From JBGAKG01 sp044224495 (GTDB taxonomy: Bacteria > Myxococcota_A > Polyangia > Polyangiales > Polyangiaceae), in contig JBGAKG010000011.1 of assembly GCA_044224495.1 (NCBI GenBank), forward strand, positions 124,001 through 188,000: a DNA stretch of 64,000 bases. The letters are read 5' to 3'. The translations under genes were made by a program, and so were the position numbers. Positions 16,062-23,260 of the stretch are shown piece after piece (position 1 is the stretch's first letter; each line of letters starts with the position of its first letter). The notes under the pieces were generated by a model. It was not told the DNA's origin. It worked only from the letters and a program-made list of their open reading frames with translations, and made no database searches.

Positions 16062-16379
16062 CTATTTCGGCGCCGAAGCGCCTTCGCTCGGCCACAGCAC
16101 GCGAGGGGGCTTGCCGAGCTCTACGAGCGCGCACCCGTCGATCCCGTCGCCGACAAGCCACAGGAGCGGCGCCGACGGGCGGATCCGCTCGACGGCGCGA
16201 GCAGGGGCGTTCAGGTCATTGCCACGGAGATGGGCGGCGAGCTCGCCTCGCATCATCACGCGCACGCGGTCATCGCAGACCACGACCGCGAGATGACGAC
16301 GGGCCTGCGCCGGCGCCCGACGAATCACGACGTTCGCGCGCTGAAGCCCCTGAATGAGCACGGCGTCCAGACCGCTCAC
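16062..16379 (-). CDS. Hypothetical small protein
   Basis: The 105-residue protein's GTG start overlaps the stop of the excisionase-like gene by 4 bp. It appears to be a compact alpha/beta protein with Arg-rich strands (ANVVIRRAPAQARRHLAVVV) and a hydrophobic LLWLVGDG segment. No family, signal peptide or metal motif is recognised. Its translation depends on the gene upstream, and 55 bp separate it from the winged-HTH gene downstream in the same operon. Confidence 0.65.
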   Translation of the reverse strand: MSGLDAVLIQGLQRANVVIRRAPAQARRHLAVVVCDDRVRVMMRGELAAHLRGNDLNAPARAVERIRPSAPLLWLVGDGIDGCALVELGKPPRVLWPSEGASAPK

Positions 16380-16666
16380 GCGCGCCTCCGGAAGCCGGCG
16401 CGCGCAAGGATCTCCTCCTTGGAGATCGGGCGATCGGACGTCGAATCGCCATCCTCGTCCGAGCTTCGCGCCCCGTTGACCACGAACGCTTCGAGGTCTT
16501 TCGCACGAACGAGCACCCGATGACCAACGACGCGATGGGGGATCCGATGCTCCCGAACGAGCTCACGAAAACGGCGCGACGAGAGGCCAACGGCAACCGG
16601 CGCGCTCTCATCCGAGACGAGCACCGGCGCAACGCTCAGCGGAACGGGATTCGCGCGCGTTCCCAT
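16376..16666 (-). CDS. Excisionase-like HTH protein
   Basis: The 96-residue protein has a MerR/excisionase-type winged helix at residues ~22-62 (AVGLSSRRFRELVREHRIP, then VVGHRVLVRAKDLEAFV), where Arg-Val-Leu-Val leads into the wing. Proteins of this size in integrative elements often act as recombination directionality factors or transcription activators. It is not adjacent to int, so the excisionase role is only one option. It starts 9 bp after the coiled-coil gene. Confidence 0.75.
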   Translation of the reverse strand: MGTRANPVPLSVAPVLVSDESAPVAVGLSSRRFRELVREHRIPHRVVGHRVLVRAKDLEAFVVNGARSSDEDGDSTSDRPISKEEILARAGFRRRA

Positions 16667-16675
16667 CGTTGACTC

Positions 16676-17428
16676 TCAGCCCTCGTCGGAGTCGACCGCC
16701 GCGATCGTAGCGCGATGCCGCTCCGTCGTTTCGACCCCTTGGGCGCAGGTGTTCAAGATCCCGCGAAGGACGGAAGCCATGTCGCGAGCCCCGAGCTCGT
16801 GCACCTCACCGGCAGCCAGGAAGAGCGGCGCGCCAGGCTCGGACAGCTCGCGAACGATCCGTGCGAGATAGTCGGACGGCGTCACCACGACCATCCCAGG
16901 GCCCTCGTGCGTGAGCTTCGCCAGCTCGGTCGCGTGGCCGTGCAGCTCGATCGCCCGAGGCCGGACGAGCCGAATCGCAAGAGCGAGATGGCGGGCAGCA
17001 CGTGCGAGCTCGAGAAGCGCCTCCGGCGGCAGAATCTCGTAACCTTCGACGAACGCGCGCAGCGCTTCGATCTGCTCTGCGGACGCACGATCGCGCTCGA
17101 CCGCTTCCATCGTCCGCTCGTGCGCCGAGGGCCCGCGGATCGACTCGCGAAGGGCCGACGTCGCGAGCCGCATCCGATGCTCGGCATCCTGAACGCGCGA
17201 GAACGCCTCATCGGACGGCTGCGCATCGTAAGCGGCCCGTTCGCGCTGGAGCTCCGACGTCGCAATCCGCGCGGCCTCCGTCGCGGCCCGCTGCTCAGCG
17301 GCGCGCGCGGAACGCTTCGCGTCGACGTTGCTGATCCGCTCGGCCGCAGCTTGCGAATTCTCGAGAGACGGCGAACGCTCGACGTGCTTCGAACGAGGAA
17401 AGAGACGACCGATGATCGAAAGGCTCAT
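16676..17428 (-). CDS. Coiled-coil hypothetical protein
   Basis: The 250-residue protein starts at ATG 17428 with GGAG 8 bases upstream. Residues ~20-110 are Ala/Glu/Arg-rich and strongly predicted to form a coiled coil (KRSARAAEQRAATEAARIAT). The C-terminal half contains more ordered segments (EILPPEALLELARAARHLAL, GPGMVVVTPSDYL). No catalytic motif or membrane segment is seen. It sits between the TPSEMR-tail protein and the excisionase-like protein in the leftward operon. Confidence 0.68.
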   Translation of the reverse strand: MSLSIIGRLFPRSKHVERSPSLENSQAAAERISNVDAKRSARAAEQRAATEAARIATSELQRERAAYDAQPSDEAFSRVQDAEHRMRLATSALRESIRGPSAHERTMEAVERDRASAEQIEALRAFVEGYEILPPEALLELARAARHLALAIRLVRPRAIELHGHATELAKLTHEGPGMVVVTPSDYLARIVRELSEPGAPLFLAAGEVHELGARDMASVLRGILNTCAQGVETTERHRATIAAVDSDEG

Positions 17429-17455
17429 GTTGGGCTCCGTGGGAAGGTTGCGAAT

Positions 17456-17887
17456 TCAGCGCCCCGCTCGCTTCGCATCGCGGGCGGCGAGTTCCCGACG
17501 CATTTCGCTCGGGGTCACCATGGGAAAGACGAAGGCGCCCCGGGCCGCGTCGAAGTGGGGACGCGAAGGCTCTTCGTGCTGCTGAGCTGACGGCTGGTAC
17601 GTGCCCATCGGCATCGCGATGAGATCGAGAGCAAACGGCTTCACCAGCATCTCGTAGACGCCGGGAGGGAGCTTCAGGGGCACGAGCCCGGACGCGATCG
17701 CTGCGAGAAATTCCGCATCCGACGCAAGAATGCGGCGCACCGACGTCGCGGCCGCACCGTTCCGGGAAAGCCGTTCACCGATCCGACCAGCCGCGCGAAC
17801 GAGCAGGCGAGTGGCTTCCGGATCGCGGCAGTCCTTTGCCGCGCGCAGCAGCGAGACGAAAGAGATCGTATCTTGGTGAATGCTCAC
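17456..17887 (-). CDS. Hypothetical protein with TPSEMR tail
   Basis: The 143-residue protein has a GTG start overlapping the HTH gene upstream (GTGA). A helical body (FVSLLRAAKDC, EATRLLVRAAGRIGERL) leads to VPLKLPPGVYEML and then to a tail reading FVFPMVTPSEMRRELAARD. The tail matches the end of the duplicated-repeat protein 4 kb away in the same operon (FPSLTPSEMRARLARR), and the LPPG segment resembles its RLPAG. The two are probably diverged relatives. Function is unknown. Confidence 0.68.
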   Translation of the reverse strand: MSIHQDTISFVSLLRAAKDCRDPEATRLLVRAAGRIGERLSRNGAAATSVRRILASDAEFLAAIASGLVPLKLPPGVYEMLVKPFALDLIAMPMGTYQPSAQQHEEPSRPHFDAARGAFVFPMVTPSEMRRELAARDAKRAGR

Positions 17888-18258
17888 GGGTTCGGCCCCT
17901 TCTTAGGCAGCGGGTTCACGCAGCGAACGCGCGAGCGCTCCGCAACGGCAATCGCCTCGACCTCGCGCAGCGCCGCAGCCCGCGCGGACTCCCTCAGAGT
18001 CGGCGTGGTACGGATCCAATCGATGACGCGCGACACGGCGACGCGATCCGCGTCCAGCGCTTGCATCAAGAGAGACACCGTCCCCCGCTGCAACGGAAGG
18101 CCGGCAGCCGCGCGCGCGATCGTGGCCGGTGCGACCCGAAGGCGGCGCGCCGCGTTCACGGTCCCGACCTTTTGGATCAGCTCGAGGCAGCTGGTCCGCT
18201 GCTCAGGAGGCAACTTCGAGAGGGAGGGTTCGGCGGAACTCACACCCGCAACATGCAA
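17884..18258 (-). CDS. HTH DNA-binding protein, candidate operon repressor
   Basis: The protein has 124 residues from TTG 18258, or 119 from GTG 18243; neither has a strong ribosome-binding site. Residues ~28-70 form a helix-turn-helix (LIQKVGTVNAARRLRVAPAT, then IARAAAG). A perfect 15-bp palindrome lies 12 bp before the TTG, an attractive operator for this protein. It is followed by the TPSEMR-tail gene through a 4-bp overlap. Confidence 0.68.
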   Translation of the reverse strand: MHVAGVSSAEPSLSKLPPEQRTSCLELIQKVGTVNAARRLRVAPATIARAAAGLPLQRGTVSLLMQALDADRVAVSRVIDWIRTTPTLRESARAAALREVEAIAVAERSRVRCVNPLPKKGPNP

Positions 18259-18270
18259 CCGCTAATACCT

Positions 18271-18301
18271 GCGATCCGTAAGGTCAGACCTTACGGATCG
18301 C
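18271..18301. promoter_or_regulatory. Perfect 31-bp palindrome (operator candidate)
   Basis: The arms GCGATCCGTAAGGTC (18271-18285) and its exact complement (18287-18301) flank a single A. The one-base centre is poor for an RNA hairpin and no T-run follows, so a DNA-binding dimer site is more likely than a terminator. It overlaps the stop codon of the 18284 gene and precedes the HTH gene. Confidence 0.7.
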
Positions 18302-19051
18302 CGATCGCTGGACGCGCAATGCCTCGTCTGACGGAATCCTAACGTCGAGAGCCGTGAGCAGTCGCTTGAATTGGGCTGACCACCCGCCTGCCCTGCGCGT
18401 CTTGCTCGCCCACGTCTCAGCTGCCCGAAGGAACGGAGCGTATGCGTCTTGGTCGCGGAAAGACCTCGTCACGAACCTGGCGCGGAACGCGGTCGCGAAC
18501 GCGGCGTACTCGTCCTGAAGTCGCTGATGCGCCCGCCTTCGCACGACGGCCAACGCCCGGCCTGGCACGCGAAGAGGAGGCGCCCCGCTCCTCCGCTTGA
18601 GGAAGGAGTCAGACTCCCCTTCGTGCCATTGCTTCAGCAAGCGGGCAACGCGTTGGTGGCCGCGCTCCACCCACCGCATGACGAACCTGACTCGGCCCTC
18701 GTCGATCGCGTTTCCGCCAAGTCCTTCCGCGCCTAGAAGGACGCCGCGCAGTTTGGCCACCAGCGGCTCGAGACCGCGCTCGAGCTCCGCGCGCTTGGAT
18801 GTTCCAACCGCGTCGATCCTGCGGGCGGATCGCGCGAGATCGGTCGCAAGAGCAAGAAGCTCACGAGCAATTGGAGTCGTAGGATTGGATGCGTCGTGGC
18901 CGAGGCGAACCTCGAGCGTGCACAAGGGACAGCGCCCAACGAGCTCGTTTCCGCGGCGTACCCACTCGAAGCCATCCTCAAAATCGGCGAGCGACGGAAC
19001 TGACCGCAGCGCGCGGTTCGACGTCTTCCGGGTCGGACTCTTGTGCTTCAC
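18284..19051 (-). CDS. Zinc-ribbon-containing hypothetical protein
   Basis: The 255-residue protein's GTG 19051 is preferred because GGAGG lies 5 bases upstream; a GTG four codons earlier is possible. A single CPLC pair (GRCPLCTLEVRLGHD, ~45-60) suggests half of a zinc ribbon or a metal site completed by His. The rest is helical and Arg-rich (RFVMRWVERGHQRVARLLKQ). The C-terminus ends in VQRSAIRKV, whose stop lies inside the 31-bp palindrome. No family is recognised. Confidence 0.65.
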   Translation of the reverse strand: MKHKSPTRKTSNRALRSVPSLADFEDGFEWVRRGNELVGRCPLCTLEVRLGHDASNPTTPIARELLALATDLARSARRIDAVGTSKRAELERGLEPLVAKLRGVLLGAEGLGGNAIDEGRVRFVMRWVERGHQRVARLLKQWHEGESDSFLKRRSGAPPLRVPGRALAVVRRRAHQRLQDEYAAFATAFRARFVTRSFRDQDAYAPFLRAAETWASKTRRAGGWSAQFKRLLTALDVRIPSDEALRVQRSAIRKV

Positions 19052-19094
19052 TCGGACCTCCACGACGCCATGAGCGTCCCGACGGCGCGCGCCG

Positions 19095-19820
19095 TCAACC
19101 CCAGCCCTGCGCCTTCACCCCTCGCCCGCCTTCGACCAAGCGGACGACGTCGAGGAGCATCTCGTAGAGCTTCGAAAGCTCCGCGTCGAACTCCAATCCT
19201 CGCAAATGCGCGAGCCGCATGACCCGAATGGTGAAGGGAACGATGACCTTAGCGTTCGGATCGGATCGGCGACGATGCGCAAGCGCCGCGAGGAACGGGA
19301 CGACGACTTCCTCAATGTCCTCGGCTGGGCTGCTAGCAGGCGCTCGGCCACCGACAAGCTCGAGAGCTCGCGGCCGAACGGAGCGTTCGAATGCGTGCAG
19401 ATCCGCGTAGAGGGTCGCCACCGCCGCGCTGCTGACGTCCGCGGACGAGGATGCAAGCGGGATCGCGCTCGCATCGAGCGCCGGCGATCCATTGGACGAT
19501 GCAAGCGCCGACCCGCTCGGATCTTCCGCTTCGGATCCATCACTCAAGTCCGCGCAGAAGTGCGGGAGCGCCGCGCCGCTGACGTCCGAGGACGAGGATG
19601 CAAGCGGGAGCCTGCTCGCATCAAGCACCAGCGATCCATTGGACGATGCAAGCGCCAACGCGCTCGGATCTTCAGATCCATCACTCGATTCGAGCGCGCG
19701 GAGAAGCTTCCCCGCGAAGAACACGGCCGCGACGACCCGTCCGTTGCTCGCGTGGCGAGTAGAAAGCTTCGCCAGCGTCGCGAGAACGAAAGGGACGCTG
19801 GGCGCGGTCGGAAAGCTCAA
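19095..19820 (-). CDS. Repeat-containing hypothetical protein
   Basis: The protein has 241 residues. A TTG start at 19820 overlaps the previous stop (TTGA). Residues ~45-145 hold two ~48-residue Ser/Ala/Asp-rich copies, each with DPS-x-xALASSNGS and ASSS(S/A)DVS ending in CADL or YADL. The C-terminal domain is helical (VVVPFLAALAHRR, FTIRVMRLAHLRGL). The low-complexity repeats look like a linker between two folded parts. Function is unknown. Confidence 0.62.
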   Translation of the reverse strand: MSFPTAPSVPFVLATLAKLSTRHASNGRVVAAVFFAGKLLRALESSDGSEDPSALALASSNGSLVLDASRLPLASSSSDVSGAALPHFCADLSDGSEAEDPSGSALASSNGSPALDASAIPLASSSADVSSAAVATLYADLHAFERSVRPRALELVGGRAPASSPAEDIEEVVVPFLAALAHRRRSDPNAKVIVPFTIRVMRLAHLRGLEFDAELSKLYEMLLDVVRLVEGGRGVKAQGWG

Positions 19821-20266
19821 GGGGTCCCGTCCAGGTGCCGGAGCGCAGCCGTAGAGTCGACGACCGCGTCGAGCACACGCTCGAGAGCGTCGATCGCACG
19901 GTGCACGCCGACCGCGACGTCGGAAACGACCTCGCACCCCGGCTCGACCGTTCCAAGCCCTTCATGCGTCAGGTGCAAAGCCGCGAGCACGACCCCGAGC
20001 TCGGTTCGCGCCCGCGCCGCCGCGTCCCGATCACGACCGACGACGGCGTCGTCGAGCGTCTTGGCCGCACCGACCAAGCGAGGCTCGACCGTGTCGACGA
20101 GGATCGCTCGAACGCCGGGTGCGGTGATGCAACTCGCCGTTGCGAACGTGGCGCTCGACAAGGCGCGCGCCGTGAGGCGCACGAGGCTCGCCACATCAAA
20201 CACCTCGCCCACCGCGGCGCGCACGGCGTCCCAGTCCTTCGTCCCAGTGCTCGTTTCGGTTCCCAT
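19817..20266 (-). CDS. Hypothetical helical protein with STGTKDW N-terminus
   Basis: The 149-residue protein starts at ATG 20266. The N-terminus ETSTGTKDWDAVRAAV resembles the repeat start STGTKEWLAQLKQ of the 13649-14167 protein. The rest is Ala/Val-rich and helical (LVGAAKTLDDAVVGRDRDAA, ARARTELGVVLAALHLTHEG). No signal peptide or motif is present. It is the second gene of the leftward operon, 84 bp after the lipoprotein gene. Confidence 0.65.
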   Translation of the reverse strand: MGTETSTGTKDWDAVRAAVGEVFDVASLVRLTARALSSATFATASCITAPGVRAILVDTVEPRLVGAAKTLDDAVVGRDRDAAARARTELGVVLAALHLTHEGLGTVEPGCEVVSDVAVGVHRAIDALERVLDAVVDSTAALRHLDGTP

Positions 20267-20350
20267 GATCGCTTCCGTCCTTCCGCGGCTCACTTGCCGC
20301 CGACGACCACCGAACGATCGCGCTCGACGGCCATCGGCGACAACCGAGCG

Positions 20351-20668
20351 TCACGGTCGACACACGCCATAGGTTGCGCCCGTGACGTCGAAGACGGCGC
20401 AGCGAGCTTCAAAAGGGCACGACGCGCGTGCGCAGTCGTCGCCGAGCACGGCGCCGTCGACGGAGGTGAAGACGTAGACGCCCTCGTGACACGGCTCGAC
20501 GCGACCGTCCGGGAGCTCGCAGCCCGGGCGCGCGGACGGTTCGAGCTCCCCACCACACGACGCGGCGGCCACGACGAACAGCACCACCGCAACGAGCGCG
20601 GCGGGGCGAACGTGAATCGGATCGCGTTCGACGACGCGAGCGGCATTGGGATCGGACGAAGGGTTCAT
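20351..20668 (-). CDS. Cys-rich lipoprotein
   Basis: The 105-residue protein's hydrophobic segment (ALVAVVLFVVAAASC) ends in a lipobox Cys38. The mature part has six further Cys residues (PGCELPDG, EPCHEG, DDCARASCPF, ARCAV, GVCRP), which fits an extracytoplasmic disulfide-bonded protein. The host genome is full of similar lipoproteins. As first gene of the leftward operon it could be an element-coded surface protein such as an exclusion factor; that is speculative. Confidence 0.72.
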   Translation of the reverse strand: MNPSSDPNAARVVERDPIHVRPAALVAVVLFVVAAASCGGELEPSARPGCELPDGRVEPCHEGVYVFTSVDGAVLGDDCARASCPFEARCAVFDVTGATYGVCRP

Positions 20669-20754
20669 GGGTCTCCTTGCGGCATGGGTTCGCATGTCGC
20701 CGTCGAGGTCCCGATCTCGCGACCGAGGCCCCGACGGCGGCGCGCGGCGCCCCG

Positions 20755-21055
20755 TCAGCGGTCTTTGGAGCGCCGACCTCCCAACGGCACGACGTTCCCC
20801 GCGCGCGCGCGCTGGCGGCGCTCCAGCGCGGCGCGGAGAGTCTCCACCAACGCCCGGTTGTCGCCCGGCGCGAGCACCGCGTGGACGAGTGCGCGTTCGA
20901 GCTCCTCCTCCGTGACCTCGGCCCGCGCCGGCGCGTCCGCGTGACCATACGTTTGCCCCGCGATTGCCCCGGATGGGGGGATCTCGGGGGATCTCGGGTC
21001 CTCGATTCGAGCCTTTTTCTCGATGCGCCGTGTTTCCTCGCCGTCGCTCGACGGT
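20755..21055 (-). other. Stranded 3' end of the integrase gene (int tail at attR)
   Basis: The frame reading out of attR on the minus strand is the same frame in which int enters the core at attL. It stays open for 100 codons after the core and ends with VPLGGRRSKDR and a stop at 20755. The distal half (TEEELERALVHAVLAPGDN, LVETLRAALERRQRAR) looks like a real helical protein, with nearly all third positions G or C. No in-frame start codon precedes it after the core. In the circular form it would be the natural C-terminus of Int (residues 488-587). Confidence 0.75.
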
Positions 21056-21111
21056 TTGGAAATCATGTGTGCCCGCAAGGGTACCGAGGGTTCGAATCCC
21101 TCTCTCTCCGC
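21056..21111. repeat. attR: 56-bp attachment core
   Basis: This copy is identical to 4772-4827. It is the displaced 3' part of the original tRNA-Ser gene, cut at the anticodon loop, and is followed directly by the original tRNA terminator. Confidence 0.95.
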
Positions 21112-21113
21112 CA

Positions 21114-21142
21114 AAAGGCCGCGCGTTTTTCGCGCGGCCTTT
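21114..21142 (+). terminator. Native terminator of tRNA-Ser(GGA), left behind at attR
   Basis: AAAGGCCGCGCG (21114-21125), a TTTTT loop and the exact complement (21131-21142) form a 12-bp stem starting 3 bases after the tRNA remnant. It would have ended tRNA-Ser(GGA) transcripts before integration. Confidence 0.8.
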
Positions 21143-21207
21143 CGCGTTTCGAGGGGGGCCGGATCGAGTTGGGTAGCGATCCCGTCGCCCCGACGTAGAA
21201 CCCTGCG

Positions 21208-22596
21208 TTGTCATCTCGCCTAGCCCTTGGCCTCGCCCTCACCGCGGCGCTCGGCGTCGCCTGTCGCCCCGTTCGGACGCCGGATGCGGCGACGGATTCG
21301 GCGCTCCGCGCGCGGGTGCTCATGCTGCATCGGCCGCCGTCCAAGACGCCGCCCCGCTCGGATGCGGTGTTGCTCCCCGGCGCGAGCGACCACGAGATCG
21401 CGGGGGACTGCAGTGGCGCCGTCATCGACGCCGGCGTGCTCACGGCGGGGCACTGCACCTACCACGACGACGCCATCGTCGTGCACACCCCCGAGGGCAA
21501 GGACGTCACCACGAAGCTGACGCGCCTCGACGCATGGCTCGACGTCGCGCTCCTCACACCGGAGACGCCACTCCCGTCCTCACTCCGGATGCCGCTCGCT
21601 TCGGCGCTCCCCGTTCCCGGCACACCGGTCGCCGCGGTCGGCAGCACCCGCTTCGGGTTCCAGATGTTCGCCACCGGGACCACGCTCGGGTCGACCGACG
21701 CGATGGGGCCTCGGTACCTCGTCGACTTCGTCGCCTGGCCGGGGCTGTCGGGCGGGCCGCTCGTCGTCTCGCGTGGCGGCACGCTGGAGATCGTCGGCGT
21801 CGCGACGGGGTGGCTCGCGTTCGACAACGACGGCCACGTGCGCATGCTCGAAATCGCGCCGGTCGATCGCGTCACCGACTTCCTCGCCGGAAAGCCCGCG
21901 CCCGAAGGCGTCGCGGCGTCCGCGTGGGCCGCGACGCGCCGCCACGACACGTTCCTCACGTTCGATGCGCACGACGAACCGCGCGGCGCGAAGGTCGACG
22001 ATCGCAAGCTCCACCTCACGCCGCACCTCGCGCGGGATGGCGCCGAGCTCGAGGGCACGGTGAGCGTCGACCTCTTCGTCGACGGTCAGCCCGCCACGCA
22101 CACCGACGTCGCCGTGCGCTCGGACCTCGAGCTTCCCCGCGCGTCGTCGCGACTGGGAGAGGTGCGCGTCGTCGCGCGCGCTCCCGGCGTGGAGCCAGAG
22201 ACGTTCACCTTGAACCGGAACGGCGTGATGGTGCCCGCGCACAAGCTCCGGTTCGACGTCTCCCCCTACGCGCGGACGGAAGACGACGCTTGGGTGGGCT
22301 TCGACTGGAGCGTGTCGGCGGGCGAGGGGTTCCGCGGCCACGCCGTGACGTTGCGACCGATCGTGATGCGGGCGGGCACGAACGAGATCGTCGGCAACGG
22401 GAACGAGTGCTACTTCGCCGACGTCGCCGAGACGACCGAGATCGACTGCGGAGACGTCGACGGCCGCGTCTGGGCGCCGAACGGCGGCAGCTACGACGTG
22501 GTGCTCCTCAGCGGAAAGACGCCCGTGGCCTATTTCCGCTGGGAGATCGCGCCGCCGAAGGCCCCCAAGAACGCGGAGCCGAAGCCTACGCCGTGA
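21208..22596 (+). CDS. Trypsin-like serine protease lipoprotein
   Basis: The 462-residue protein starts at TTG and has a signal peptide with lipobox LGVAC (Cys19). The protease domain shows H82 (GVLTAGHC), D112 (AWLDVALL) and S181 (GLSGGPLVV), the complete chymotrypsin-type triad, so it should be active. Residues ~240-460 form a beta-rich C-terminal region that may bind substrate or the envelope. It is a chromosomal gene just outside attR, separated from it by the tRNA terminator. Confidence 0.85.
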   Translation: MSSRLALGLALTAALGVACRPVRTPDAATDSALRARVLMLHRPPSKTPPRSDAVLLPGASDHEIAGDCSGAVIDAGVLTAGHCTYHDDAIVVHTPEGKDVTTKLTRLDAWLDVALLTPETPLPSSLRMPLASALPVPGTPVAAVGSTRFGFQMFATGTTLGSTDAMGPRYLVDFVAWPGLSGGPLVVSRGGTLEIVGVATGWLAFDNDGHVRMLEIAPVDRVTDFLAGKPAPEGVAASAWAATRRHDTFLTFDAHDEPRGAKVDDRKLHLTPHLARDGAELEGTVSVDLFVDGQPATHTDVAVRSDLELPRASSRLGEVRVVARAPGVEPETFTLNRNGVMVPAHKLRFDVSPYARTEDDAWVGFDWSVSAGEGFRGHAVTLRPIVMRAGTNEIVGNGNECYFADVAETTEIDCGDVDGRVWAPNGGSYDVVLLSGKTPVAYFRWEIAPPKAPKNAEPKPTP

Positions 22597-22597
22597 C

Positions 22598-22626
22598 TTG
22601 ACAACCTCGCGGGATTCTTGCAGGTT
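22598..22626 (+). promoter_or_regulatory. Promoter of tRNA-Ser(CGA)
   Basis: A consensus -35 TTGACA (22598-22603) is followed after 17 bp by a weak -10 CAGGTT (22621-22626), placing initiation next to the mature tRNA 5' end at 22634. Confidence 0.5.
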
Positions 22627-22633
22627 GCGCGGC

Positions 22634-22720
22634 GGAGAGATGACCGAGAGGCCGAAGGTGCCTGATTCGAAATCAGGTGTGCCCGCAAGGGTACCAGGGG
22701 TTCGAATCCCCTTCTCTCCG
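22634..22720 (+). tRNA. tRNA-Ser (anticodon CGA)
   Basis: Acceptor strands GGAGAGA and TCTCTCC, anticodon stem CCTGA/TCAGG around TTCGAAA with anticodon CGA at 22668-22670, a long variable arm, and T arm AGGGG-TTCGAAT-CCCCT can all be drawn. The discriminator is G22720 and CCA is not encoded. It resembles tRNA-Ser(GGA) closely in the variable and acceptor arms but is intact and unoccupied. Confidence 0.97.
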
Positions 22721-22741
22721 CCAGAATCGTAGGCTTCGCCC

Positions 22742-23254
22742 GTGACCGAGCGCTACGTCGCCTTCCTCCGGGGTGTGACCCCGATGAACCTCAAGATGGC
22801 CGACCTCGCGTCGTGCATCGAGGCGGCCGGGGTCACGAACGTCCGCACCATCCTCGCGACGGGCAACGTCGCGTTCGACAGCAGGAAGGCCGAGGCCACG
22901 CTCGAGAAGACGATCGAGGCCGCGATGAAGAAGCACCTCGGCCGCGTCTTCGTCACCTACGTGCGGTCGGTGCCGTACCTCAGCGAGCTCCTCGCGCGCG
23001 ATCCGTTCGCAAGCTTCCCGGTGAAGAAGGGCGCGAAGCGCATCGTCTCGTTCGTGCGGCAGCTGCCGAAGCCACTCCCGAAGCTCCCCGCCACGCTCGA
23101 GAACGCCGTCATCCACGGCATCGACGGGCGCGAGGTCTTCACCTCCTACGTCCGCGAGCCCGGCAACCCGGCGTTCATGCGGCTGCTCGCGAAGAGCTTC
23201 GGCGACGAGATCACCACCCGCACGTGGGAGACGGTCGAGAAGACGACGCGCTGA
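22742..23254 (+). CDS. DUF1697-family protein
   Basis: The 170-residue protein starts at GTG 22742. The start ERYVAFLRGVTPMNLKMADL and the TILATGNVAFDS segment match DUF1697, a small cytosolic family of unknown biochemical function whose members begin with the same YVAFLRG(I/V)N-type strand. Length is normal for the family. It lies 21 bp after tRNA-Ser(CGA) and ends 6 bp from the convergent kinase gene. Confidence 0.88.
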   Translation: MTERYVAFLRGVTPMNLKMADLASCIEAAGVTNVRTILATGNVAFDSRKAEATLEKTIEAAMKKHLGRVFVTYVRSVPYLSELLARDPFASFPVKKGAKRIVSFVRQLPKPLPKLPATLENAVIHGIDGREVFTSYVREPGNPAFMRLLAKSFGDEITTRTWETVEKTTR

Positions 23255-23260
23255 CCCGCG

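Larger units (their letters stand above)
4772..21111. mobile_element. 16.3-kb integrative element in tRNA-Ser(GGA)
   Basis: The element is bounded by identical 56-bp direct repeats (4772-4827 and 21056-21111) spanning the tRNA anticodon loop to its 3' end, with a tyrosine recombinase just inside the left repeat. Its unit length is 16,284 bp. Contents are int, a small DNA-binding protein, Fic toxin/antitoxin, XRE-ImmA plus partner, a DUF4238 protein, and a long leftward operon with sigma factor, HTH, zinc-finger and repeat proteins. I see no capsid, portal, terminase, tail, relaxase or type IV secretion gene. It is therefore a genomic island, a mobilisable element or a phage satellite rather than a complete prophage. 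Codon use is less G/C-biased around 6700-8500 than in the host flanks. Confidence 0.92.

Noticed and set aside
20646..20915. Plus-strand gene between the lipoprotein gene and attR
   Set aside because: Arg/Pro-rich translation without motif; the minus strand here is the int tail.
4772..21111. Complete prophage
   Set aside because: An integrase, sigma factor and HTH genes are present, but no capsid, portal, terminase, tail or lysis gene is recognisable.
20351..21214. Longer version of the Cys-rich lipoprotein reaching across attR
   Set aside because: The extra N-terminus is Arg/Gly-rich and reads through the tRNA remnant; a signal peptide and lipobox appear only from ATG 20668.
22673..23116. 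Minus-strand open frame beginning within tRNA-Ser(CGA)
   Set aside because: Its start is only the antisense reading of the tRNA, and the DUF1697 gene on the plus strand explains the region.
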